Of a DNA stretch of 64,000 nucleotides, positions 1 to 6,642 are shown one piece after another (within the stretch, counting starts at the first letter, position 1; each line of letters starts with the position of its first letter). The stretch covers positions 62,001 through 126,000 of the forward strand of contig DBML01000029.1 of assembly GCA_002298915.1 (NCBI GenBank). Reading direction: 5' to 3'. Under the pieces are notes generated by a model. The model saw nothing but the letters and a program-made list of their open reading frames with translations. It had not been told where the DNA came from and ran no database searches. This stretch comes from Clostridium sp. UBA699 (lineage in GTDB: Bacteria; Bacillota; Clostridia; Clostridiales; Clostridiaceae). The translations under genes were made by a program, and so were the position numbers.

Positions 1-169
1 GGGTGAGAATGTCCCCGATGCGCTCTATCTGCTTTGGGGTAGCAGGTTGGTTCCGTCTGTACTGTGTAAGCTTTTCTACACCTTCCCGCGTCCCCACGTA
101 CTCTATCAGGTTCTTTACATGCTCCGGATCGTTTTTAATATAACCGCATTTGAAGATAATCCTTGGCAT
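1..169 (-). CDS. MobP3-type conjugative relaxase, N-terminal fragment
   Basis: Only the first 56 or so codons are in the window; the gene runs off the left edge. The translated start (MPRIIFKCGYIKN) and the segment YVGTREGVEKL are typical of the N-terminus of MobP3-type relaxases of Clostridia ICEs, which nick oriT and lead the strand into the recipient. This recognition is from memory of the family; the catalytic His motif would lie outside the window. The ATG lies 2 bases beyond the stop of the ribbon-helix-helix gene, so the two are an operon. It marks this region as a mobile element that extends leftwards. Confidence 0.7.
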   Translation of the reverse strand, partial: MPRIIFKCGYIKNDPEHVKNLIEYVGTREGVEKLTQYRRNQPATPKQIERIGDILT

Positions 170-171
170 GA

Positions 172-579
172 TTAATCACCCTTCTGGAATTTTACGACAT
201 CCTCGAAAGTCACGGAGCCAACCGATTTTTTCACGTCATTAACGCACTTGCCCCGCAGCCGGCGCAGGGTGTTTTCATCCACGTCCGCGGTGGTGGCGAG
301 GATATTCATCATCATGGACATTTCAACCGCCAGCTTGAACATAAGCCGGGCCATACGGTTTTCCGATGAGCTGACAATTCCCGACATGGCAGAAGTGATG
401 GCGGTCGGGAGGTACTTCATGCCATCCTCCGCAGCGATATAGCCGCTATAAAAACGGATTGCCTTTTCTATAAATTCACTGCGGCTTTTACAGTTGTCCT
501 TCTCCAGAATCGCATCTACTCCCTCGATGGTGCTGGGATAGAGCCAGAGCGGGATGCGGGTTTTGATTTCTTCAGTCAT
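172..579 (-). CDS. Ribbon-helix-helix protein, likely relaxosome accessory
   Basis: A 135-residue protein beginning MTEEIKTRIPLWLYPS. The N-terminal 50 residues fit a ribbon-helix-helix fold (beta strand with basic residue, then a helix ending in SRSEFIEKAIRFYSGY), as in CopG/MobC-like DNA-binding proteins. The rest is helical and Met-rich. An upstream in-frame ATG exists at 615, but the strong AAGGAGGG ribosome site sits just before the ATG at 579, so that start is chosen. It precedes the relaxase by 2 bases and follows a repeat-rich non-coding stretch, which suggests it binds oriT and/or its own promoter. The binding role is inferred. Confidence 0.7.
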   Translation of the reverse strand: MTEEIKTRIPLWLYPSTIEGVDAILEKDNCKSRSEFIEKAIRFYSGYIAAEDGMKYLPTAITSAMSGIVSSSENRMARLMFKLAVEMSMMMNILATTADVDENTLRRLRGKCVNDVKKSVGSVTFEDVVKFQKGD

Positions 580-600
580 AGCAGACCCTCCTTGTCTGAA

Positions 601-900
601 AAGCTCCGGAACCACCTGACAGGTGTACCCCGGAAAAGTCTTTGTTTTCTAGGTTAAGTGGCAGATTTGAAAGAGTTTTGACCACCCAGGAGGTGACCAA
701 CGCCCTATTTAGGTGTACCCGCCGAACGCCCCCGACCCGCGTTGCGGGGCGGTGTTTTTCGGCAGGTGGGCGCAAAGCGACCACCTGCCTTTAACCAGCA
801 TCGTTTTCATGCCCATGGTTCACCCCCGGAAGCCAGAATGATGGGCTTCTCTCAACCCGCCGCACAAAGCCCCAACACGGGGCCTTACTTTCTCAAAGGT
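601..900. other. Repeat-rich non-coding stretch, candidate oriT
   Basis: About 520 bases upstream of the relaxase operon carry no convincing gene. Seen directly: AGGTGTACCC as a direct repeat at 621-630 and 711-720; CACCT/AGGTG half-sites clustered between 611 and 789; a perfect 9-bp inverted repeat GGCAGGTGG / CCACCTGCC at 761-769 and 781-789 with an 11-base loop; a CCCGC/GCGGG hairpin near 735-747 followed by a T-run; and GCCCC/GGGGC at 869-883. Position next to a relaxase and a ribbon-helix-helix gene makes oriT plus operator the best reading. No nic site is identified. Bases 900-1105 show nothing further. Confidence 0.45.
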
Positions 901-1105
901 GTTACTGTGCCATCCCTGCCGGGAAACGCGACACAGGGGCACACAGGCGACAACACGGGCGAAGCTGGCTGAGAAAGAATGCGCTCCAACGCATCATGCT
1001 GATATTTGTTGAACCACAGCTCGATAGATGTATCGCCCATATATGCTCTGCCGTTCTATGTCCCTCTTAAGCCGCAGCGCGAACGTCAGAGAGAAAAAGA
1101 GTAAG

Positions 1106-1384
1106 CTACATGCCGATTGTCTGCGTTGGGCAGTTCAGGGAAGGGGTATCCGTCAACAGATACCAGTTGCCATCGGCCTCATTGAAGTTGCAGCTTTCAA
1201 CGATCTGGTCTTTGAGTTCCTCCCAGGAGACCGGAATTTCCGTACCTCTCACACCTGCGTGAGCGTATAACTGATCCAGCGGTCTGTCGGGCGGAAGGGT
1301 GATGTAACCTCCGGGCGACATGATCTGGATTACATCTTCCGGGTGCTCTTGCCGGAACTGCTCCAGCGTCATCGCTTCTTTCAT
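1106..1384 (-). CDS. Hypothetical 92-residue protein
   Basis: Starts at an ATG preceded by AAGGAGG and overlaps the stop of the upstream small gene by the ATGA junction at 1381-1384, so it is translationally coupled. The sequence (MKEAMTLEQFRQEHPED, then Pro-rich and acidic segments) has no membrane segment or known catalytic motif that I recognise. It ends in PTQTIGM, a weak echo of the Gly/Met tails seen on other proteins of this element. Function unknown. Confidence 0.65.
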   Translation of the reverse strand: MKEAMTLEQFRQEHPEDVIQIMSPGGYITLPPDRPLDQLYAHAGVRGTEIPVSWEELKDQIVESCNFNEADGNWYLLTDTPSLNCPTQTIGM

Positions 1385-1563
1385 ACGGTGGTGCCTCCTT
1401 CCTGACTGTCAATACCAGCCCTGATTTCAGCAGGTACATGCTTTTCATAAAGAGTCTGCAGCTGAGCTTGCAGTTCGGTCTGCAGTGCTGTGTCATCTAT
1501 ATAATGCCGGAGGATGCACAGCTTTTCAGTGTTATACCGGATTTGAATGGTATCCAGCTTCAT
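1381..1563 (-). CDS. Small DUF6103-like protein
   Basis: A 60-residue protein starting MKLDTIQIRYNTEKL. It matches the neighbour at 2862-3221 in layout: a short N-terminal strand, an 'EKL..L' helix, then a segment LYEKHVPAEIRAGIDSQE equivalent to TYERMVPAQVREFVESR. Both resemble the DUF6103 family of Clostridia ICEs (recalled, not searched). A longer frame opens at 1608, but the AAAGGAG site fits the ATG at 1563. It lies downstream of a long terminator-like hairpin and is coupled to the next gene. Role unknown. Confidence 0.6.
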   Translation of the reverse strand: MKLDTIQIRYNTEKLCILRHYIDDTALQTELQAQLQTLYEKHVPAEIRAGIDSQEGGTTV

Positions 1564-1604
1564 GAGCTTCGCGCTCCTTTCCATGTGTTTTTGAGTAAAA
1601 ATTG

Positions 1605-1653
1605 CCATGATGGTATACTTTCACGACGAATGCCGGGAAGTATACCATCATGG
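1605..1653 (-). terminator. 16-bp perfect inverted repeat with T-run downstream of parR
   Basis: CCATGATGGTATACTT (1605-1620) is the exact reverse complement of AAGTATACCATCATGG (1638-1653), with a 17-base loop. Read on the minus strand the stem is followed by CAATTTTTAC, as in an intrinsic terminator. It starts directly at the stop codon of the ParR-like gene. A protein-binding site is an alternative, given the unusually long perfect arms. Confidence 0.6.
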
Positions 1654-1944
1654 TTACAATTCATCCAGTGCGTTAATCAGGCTGCTGGGAAGATCGCTCA
1701 GCTGAACAGCCCCATCCGGTTCCTCCTGTGCGTCCGTTGGAGTCAGTCGTAGCTTTCTTATTTCATCCCTGATTGCTTTTCGAACACACCTTTCCAGATG
1801 CTCTGCCTGATTTGCTGAAAGGATGCAGGTGACTACAAAATCGGAACGCTGTCTGGCAGCCTGATTTAAGTAGAGTGCTTCGGCTTCCCGGTGTCTTGGA
1901 TTGTCCCTGTCGAAGGATAAAAAGTAGCGTTTTCGTTCTGCCAT
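1654..1944 (-). CDS. ParR-like partition adaptor protein
   Basis: A 96-residue basic/acidic protein beginning MAERKRYFLSFDRDNP, directly downstream of an actin-like ParM gene (4-base gap). Position, size and the N-terminal strand plus helices fit the ParR component of a type II (ParM/ParR) partition system, which binds a centromere and nucleates ParM filaments. Assignment rests mostly on linkage, because ParR proteins diverge strongly. In an ICE such a system could stabilise the excised circle. No parC iterons were recognised nearby. Confidence 0.6.
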   Translation of the reverse strand: MAERKRYFLSFDRDNPRHREAEALYLNQAARQRSDFVVTCILSANQAEHLERCVRKAIRDEIRKLRLTPTDAQEEPDGAVQLSDLPSSLINALDEL

Positions 1945-1948
1945 ATCA

Positions 1949-2830
1949 TCACCCCATCAGGAGCTTATAACCGTCTGCGTTGGCAAACCGGTTCAGCACC
2001 GCTACCGTATTCAGGTTATCATCGTACAGCCGGGATTTCAGCAGCTCCGCGCCGCCGCCCGCGAACACCGTGGGGAGCTTTAGGTCCAGGCCCCTTTCTC
2101 GCAGAGCATTGAACAGCTCCTTACAATAAGCTGCCACCGTCTGATCCACCACAGCCGCAATCTGCTTGCTGTCGGTGTGCTGGATTTCACCGCGGATGGC
2201 GTCTGTGATGAGTTCATCGGATAGCAGGATATCACTTTTCTGGAGCGCATCCTGTATGCGGCTGTACAGAGTGATGGTCCCCATGCGCAGGCTGGCGCAG
2301 CTCGACCTGTCCAGCTTGAAATTGTGGACTGTGAGCACATCCACGGTGTATCCGCCGATATCTACCAGCGTTATGCCCCGGTATTCTGACAGCCGCGGAT
2401 AATACCGGCACAGTGCGGCATGCCCCTGAGCGAACACCTTACATTCCGTTATGTGGCAACGGTAGGAGGTGCCCTCGAACATAAACGAGACATTGCTCCG
2501 CAGAAAGTACCTGCGGAACGCTTCCTTTTGGGTTCCATAACTGTCGATAGGCAGCCCCACGCCCAAGGCAATTTCCGCGTTGGTCGCGCCGGCTTTTTTC
2601 ATGGCGTCCGCGATGACCGGCAGTGTCAGGAGAAACGTATCCGGCTCCTTGGTTTTGTCCTGCTGGAAACGCAGGCGGCGTTCTCCTATGGCGTAATATT
2701 TTCCCTCATAAAAGAGCTGCATCTCCGGCGTAATGAATTCCTTGTCGCTCACCGCGTAACCGGAGGCATAGAGCATTCCCTCTGAGGATTTAACGTTGTA
2801 GTTTCCATTGTCCACTCCGAGCTTGATCAT
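1949..2830 (-). CDS. ParM/StbA-family actin-like segregation ATPase
   Basis: About 293 residues from the ATG at 2830 (site AAAGGGGG, 6 bases upstream; an in-frame GTG at 2839 is less likely). Actin-fold landmarks: phosphate 1 loop IKLGVDNGNYNVKS at the N-terminus, phosphate 2 loop LVDIGGYTVDVLTV mid-protein, and the adenosine-loop FAGGGAELL near residue 250. Members polymerise with ATP to push plasmid copies apart. It is followed by a ParR-like gene. Here it belongs to the ICE and probably maintains the circular form; that role is inferred. Confidence 0.85.
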   Translation of the reverse strand: MIKLGVDNGNYNVKSSEGMLYASGYAVSDKEFITPEMQLFYEGKYYAIGERRLRFQQDKTKEPDTFLLTLPVIADAMKKAGATNAEIALGVGLPIDSYGTQKEAFRRYFLRSNVSFMFEGTSYRCHITECKVFAQGHAALCRYYPRLSEYRGITLVDIGGYTVDVLTVHNFKLDRSSCASLRMGTITLYSRIQDALQKSDILLSDELITDAIRGEIQHTDSKQIAAVVDQTVAAYCKELFNALRERGLDLKLPTVFAGGGAELLKSRLYDDNLNTVAVLNRFANADGYKLLMG

Positions 2831-2861
2831 GATTGACACCCCCTTTTTCTTTTTCTGCAGA

Positions 2862-3221
2862 TCACATGTTCATGGTCATGCCCTGGTTTTCCTGCTCGGC
2901 GGGACCTTCGGACTCGGAAGGCGCTTCCGGGACAGAGGCCGGTCCAGGCGCGGCCTGTTCCCTCTGGCGGCGGGTCTGCCGTGAGGGTCGCTCCCTCGAA
3001 GCGGCAGACTGTTCCGGTTCCGGCGTCTGCTGCTGTGCGGGTATCTGCTCCATGCGGCTCTCCACAAACTCCCGCACCTGTGCGGGTACCATCCTTTCAT
3101 AGGTCTTGTCCAGGTAATCCTGCAGCTCCTGTTCGATTGTCTGGTCCTTCTTGCCGATAAAAAAACGGAGAGCCTCCAGCTTCTCCGTAGGGAAGGATAC
3201 CTTTAATTCAGTCATACTCAT
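2862..3221 (-). CDS. DUF6103-like protein with Met-rich C-terminal tail
   Basis: A 119-residue protein with a good AAGGAGG site 8 bases before the ATG. Residues 1-70 repeat the DUF6103-like layout of the gene at 1381-1563 (FPTEKLEALRFFI, then YERMVPAQVREFVESR). Residues 70-110 are Gln/Glu/Pro/Ser-rich and look disordered. It ends GMTMNM, one of the shared tails of this element. Function unknown; the paralogue lacks both linker and tail. Confidence 0.65.
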   Translation of the reverse strand: MSMTELKVSFPTEKLEALRFFIGKKDQTIEQELQDYLDKTYERMVPAQVREFVESRMEQIPAQQQTPEPEQSAASRERPSRQTRRQREQAAPGPASVPEAPSESEGPAEQENQGMTMNM

Positions 3222-3259
3222 AATTATTTCCTCCTTAGAATTCCATTGTCATGCCGGAT

Positions 3260-3832
3260 TCATCCCGGCCCCTGCTCAGTCGCGCCCTCCTGAATGTTGG
3301 GACAGTAAGCTGAGAACATGACCATATCGAAGCCATACTCCATGGGTTCAACCGCCGCCATTTCACGTCTTGCTTCTAAAACATTCAACAACATGGAAGT
3401 AATGTTGCCGGTAGGATCAAGGGTAACATGATACTTGTCTCTGAGTTCTCCAAAGTGAACGGCCCAGACGCCGCTTCTGCTATTTTGCGTCCCCTCCCGG
3501 ACGAGTTGATCAGCCAGCTCATTCAGCCGGGCGGTTACAAAGTCTCTCGCTCCCGGCAGGAGGCTGGCATACCTGGCATAGTCGTAACCTTCGCTTTGAA
3601 CAAGAACGCCTTCCGTGCTGTTTTCACCAAGCACCAGAAGGCAATGTTGGATTCCGTTTCCATCCTGATACATCCTGTTTTTATTCTCTGCGATGAAATC
3701 GGCATCCCGGATCAGGTTGGAGCGAAAACGGGCATATTCTGTTGCCGGAAGCTCCACGATGTTTTCGATGACACAGTCTCTCACAGGAAATTCGTTGGTC
3801 TTTCTCTCAAAGACCGCCTTCAAATGCAGCAT
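3260..3832 (-). CDS. DUF6329-like ICE protein, C-terminus apparently shifted out of frame
   Basis: About 190 residues from the ATG at 3832 (AAAGGAG site; the frame opens earlier at 3892). The body begins MLHLKAVFERKTNEFPV and contains an acidic core with no motif I can assign; it resembles the DUF6329 family as I recall it. The frame stops at GATEQGPG. If one base is skipped at the GGGGCCGGG run near 3268-3276, translation would instead run RDESGMTMEF and stop at TAA, giving the same tail as its neighbours. So the annotated end is probably wrong, frameshifted or recoded. It lies between the NlpC/P60 gene and the DUF6103-like gene. Confidence 0.6.
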   Translation of the reverse strand: MLHLKAVFERKTNEFPVRDCVIENIVELPATEYARFRSNLIRDADFIAENKNRMYQDGNGIQHCLLVLGENSTEGVLVQSEGYDYARYASLLPGARDFVTARLNELADQLVREGTQNSRSGVWAVHFGELRDKYHVTLDPTGNITSMLLNVLEARREMAAVEPMEYGFDMVMFSAYCPNIQEGATEQGPG

Positions 3833-3878
3833 GGTTTTCTCCTTTCCGCCTGTCCATCCGACAGGCCATGGGTTGATG

Positions 3879-5036
3879 TTATTTTGTTTCATAGCTGATA
3901 TACGGAACCTCCAGCCACGCTTTCCAACCGCGGCCTTCGAGCTTTGTTTTGACGACGCCGTATTTTGTTCCCATCGCTTCGATCACTTCGCCATTGCCGA
4001 TATATACACCGATGTGCCCCGATTTCCAAACGGCCAAGCCCGGTGTGTCAGGCATGGTATCCATGGAGCCTTTGACGGTAGCGGCATTGTACATGCCGTC
4101 CGCGCCCACATCCGGCATGCCGTTGGTTCCATACTCAATTGTCTTGGTGTCCGGGTTATACCAGCCATATCCTTTGATGAGGCCGACACAGTCGGTTGTC
4201 CTGCCGCCCAGCCAGTTCTCGCGGATGAAATCTTCATAGTCACCCACGCCATCCGGGTACTGCTTCAGCTTGTATTCGAACAGCGAGTCTGTCAGAACAT
4301 CGCCGTAGGTACCCCATACATACCCCCAGCCGGAGTTAAAGGCATTTTCGGCATAGGTCACCAGATCCAGGTTGTTTTTGTTTACCGGGTGGAGCAGGGT
4401 TAGTCCGTCTAATGCGGTACCGCCTTTGCCACCGTATTCAATCTCCCCGGTATACGATCCGGCACCGCCATAGACAATCCTCTGGTAGATCTGCAGTGCG
4501 TTAGCCTTTGACTCCTTCGTGACCGGAATCCCTGACGCTTCGAGATTTGCGTATGTCGTGTCCAGACTGGCTGGGACAGCAACCGTGTGATTCTCGGAAT
4601 CCTTTTCATAAGTCACAAAGCAGTTCACGAAGGCACGGGCCTCGGCGTCGGACAGCGAGAGGTTTTTCGCGCCGAAATACAGAGAATAAAAAATGGATTT
4701 GATGCGGACATTGTCCAGTGAGCCGCCGTTCATCCCGGCCTCCGTGTCAGCTATCGCCTGATCCAGAACAGAAAAGCAACCGCTCATGTCCTCAATGTAG
4801 ACCGTGTATTCGGCAGGGACAGAGGAACCAGCAACGCCGCCATTGAAACACAGGTCAATGGCGGCGTTGTTATGCTGTGATGTGCCGGAGAGTAGGCTGA
4901 GTATCATGACGATCACGAGAATAAAGGGCGTCAGAATGGCGGCGATCAGAACGCCTACCGCCTTCCACGTTCGCTTGTCGGTAGCTGCGGCGATGGCGGC
5001 CTTGACCGCAAGTGTAATAGCTGCAGGTGCTGCCAT
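3879..5036 (-). CDS. Membrane-anchored NlpC/P60 peptidoglycan hydrolase of the conjugation machine
   Basis: 385 residues. One strong membrane segment at about 26-50 (VGVLIAAILTPFILVIVMIL), then an extracellular region of about 190 residues, then an NlpC/P60 domain with catalytic Cys in TTDCVGLIKGYG and His in SGHIGVYIGNG. Such VirB1-like hydrolases open the Gram-positive wall for the type IV secretion channel. The middle region (about 60-200) contains a segment seen in other ICE hydrolases and could be a scaffold. It lies in the same operon as VirB4 upstream and ends just before the DUF6329-like gene. Confidence 0.85.
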   Translation of the reverse strand: MAAPAAITLAVKAAIAAATDKRTWKAVGVLIAAILTPFILVIVMILSLLSGTSQHNNAAIDLCFNGGVAGSSVPAEYTVYIEDMSGCFSVLDQAIADTEAGMNGGSLDNVRIKSIFYSLYFGAKNLSLSDAEARAFVNCFVTYEKDSENHTVAVPASLDTTYANLEASGIPVTKESKANALQIYQRIVYGGAGSYTGEIEYGGKGGTALDGLTLLHPVNKNNLDLVTYAENAFNSGWGYVWGTYGDVLTDSLFEYKLKQYPDGVGDYEDFIRENWLGGRTTDCVGLIKGYGWYNPDTKTIEYGTNGMPDVGADGMYNAATVKGSMDTMPDTPGLAVWKSGHIGVYIGNGEVIEAMGTKYGVVKTKLEGRGWKAWLEVPYISYETK

Positions 5037-5042
5037 AGGTCA

Positions 5043-5546
5043 TCACCACCATTTCGGTCCGAACAGCGTGCCTTGTTCCGGTTCTGCTTCCTGCTGCTCC
5101 TGCGCCAGTCGTATGGATTTCTCCACAGCCTGTTCCAGAAAATCTGTGTCGAAACCCGCCGACCGATAGCCTTCCATGATCGTGTTAAGGTAATAATCGG
5201 ACGGCGCCCCGAGGGGATGACCGTCATTCATGATATAAACCATGGCGGAGGTTGTTTTGCCTTTAAGTTCCACCGGAAGGATTTCCTTGCGGTAAAAGGA
5301 GGGGTATCCCTCATAATGGTCGAGGGCCTGCAGGTCACGTTCCTTCAGCTTCCACAAAAGCACAGGAACACTGGAGCCCTTCAGCGGCTCCACCGTCGCT
5401 ACGGCGCTTCTTAGGCTGCCGCGGAACAGCATCTCATAATCCTTAATTTCGCTGGTACCGACCACCTTGGCGGTGGGGCAGCGGACGGACATCTGCGGTA
5501 GGTTCAGATTACTGCCGTAAGCAATGTACAGCGTTTCTGGTTTCAT
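5043..5546 (-). CDS. Gamma-glutamylcyclotransferase (AIG2-like) family protein
   Basis: 167 residues. The substrate loop YIAYGSNLN at the N-terminus and the Glu-containing DHYEGYPSFYRK segment in the middle are the signature of the GGCT/AIG2 fold, which releases 5-oxoproline from gamma-glutamyl compounds. The C-terminal 30 residues are Glu/Gln-rich and end GTLFGPKWW. It lies directly downstream of an amidoligase gene. That pair has been described in comparative work on amidoligases, where the two are predicted to make and unmake gamma-glutamyl amide links. The substrate here is unknown. Confidence 0.8.
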   Translation of the reverse strand: MKPETLYIAYGSNLNLPQMSVRCPTAKVVGTSEIKDYEMLFRGSLRSAVATVEPLKGSSVPVLLWKLKERDLQALDHYEGYPSFYRKEILPVELKGKTTSAMVYIMNDGHPLGAPSDYYLNTIMEGYRSAGFDTDFLEQAVEKSIRLAQEQQEAEPEQGTLFGPKWW

Positions 5547-5570
5547 ATTGGTTCATTCCTCCTTTAAACA

Positions 5571-6623
5571 TTACATGGACATGGAAAGACCGAGGCTTTG
5601 TTCTTCCGCCTCGGTCCGTTCCTGTCCACTTTCAATTGTCGGCACCGGCTGCCCCGATGCCCTCTGTGCAGCCTCGGCCAGTTCTTTTTCCTTTTTCTGT
5701 TTTAACCTTTGCTTTTGCTGTTCGGCCTGCGCCGGGTCTTTCCAGGCGATGCAGCCGTCCAGGTGCTCCAGCAGGTGGAGCCGCGCCGTTTTGAATTCAT
5801 CTCCGATCAGCCCCAACCGCAGGAGCCAAGTGCGAAAGGTGTACTTTTCGTTGGTACTGCGGGTCTTTTGCCGGCTGGCACATTTTTGATTGAGGGCCTG
5901 CGCGGAGATGGCAAGGCATAGTTGGATATAAGCCTTGACCTTGCCGGCGTGGGTGGTACTGTTGAAGAGCCGAAATTCTATGGTACCCTTTTGAAACACG
6001 CTGTGCAGATTGAGGCAATGGTAACGGCTGTCGTGATAGTGTTCATTTCGCCCATCCACACCCTCGTACCAAATCCGGCTGACCGCGTCCAAAGTTTTTG
6101 GCTTTTTCCGGTTGAGTTCATCCAGAAAACTCTGTTCAACCTTCTTGCAATAACGCTGTTCTCTTACCACTTCCACTTGCATTGCTTTATAGATCAGATC
6201 CTCCTTGGAGGCCATGATATTAGTAATGTTCCGAAGGGTCTTTGCATCGTGCGGGGAGGCATCTACATGTATGTGAATGCCGCATTTGTTGTTAACGATG
6301 GCACCTGCGCTACGCAGCTTACGAACAAGCTCTTGAATGGTTTCAATATCACCATACCTGCAAATGGGACTTACCATTTCAGTTTTATATTCGTCATCAG
6401 CTTCAACAACTGATCTTCCTACCTTTTGTTGGGCGGTTATGCTGCTGTCATATACGAATTTCCATTTTCGCCCTTGTTGATCCAGCGCTGAATAGGTTCT
6501 GTATGTATACCCATCATAATTTGCTGCGGTGCCAAAATATAAGGCAGCGACATTGGCAGCCTCCTGCCTCGTTATGCCGGTCATTTCAATTTCAATACCA
6601 AAGCGCTGCTCCTTCATCTCCAT
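5571..6623 (-). CDS. Amidoligase-family (glutamine-synthetase/COOH-NH2 ligase fold) protein
   Basis: 350 residues. Metal/ATP-site features of the amidoligase_2 family: an acidic start FGIEIEMTG, CGIHIHVDAS at about residue 120, and GTIEFRLFNST at about 215. Enzymes of this fold join a carboxylate to an amine at the cost of ATP. Residues 270-340 are charged and Gln-rich, ending LGLSMSM (the shared tail). It sits upstream of the gamma-glutamylcyclotransferase and the NlpC/P60 hydrolase and downstream of virB4. A role in modifying wall peptides or tagging a protein is inference. Confidence 0.8.
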   Translation of the reverse strand: MEMKEQRFGIEIEMTGITRQEAANVAALYFGTAANYDGYTYRTYSALDQQGRKWKFVYDSSITAQQKVGRSVVEADDEYKTEMVSPICRYGDIETIQELVRKLRSAGAIVNNKCGIHIHVDASPHDAKTLRNITNIMASKEDLIYKAMQVEVVREQRYCKKVEQSFLDELNRKKPKTLDAVSRIWYEGVDGRNEHYHDSRYHCLNLHSVFQKGTIEFRLFNSTTHAGKVKAYIQLCLAISAQALNQKCASRQKTRSTNEKYTFRTWLLRLGLIGDEFKTARLHLLEHLDGCIAWKDPAQAEQQKQRLKQKKEKELAEAAQRASGQPVPTIESGQERTEAEEQSLGLSMSM

Positions 6624-6642
6624 GGTTTATCACGACCTTTCA

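Noticed and set aside
742..972. Open plus-strand frame in the candidate oriT region
   Set aside because: Pro/Gly-rich translation without a ribosome site, over inverted repeats; looks like chance.
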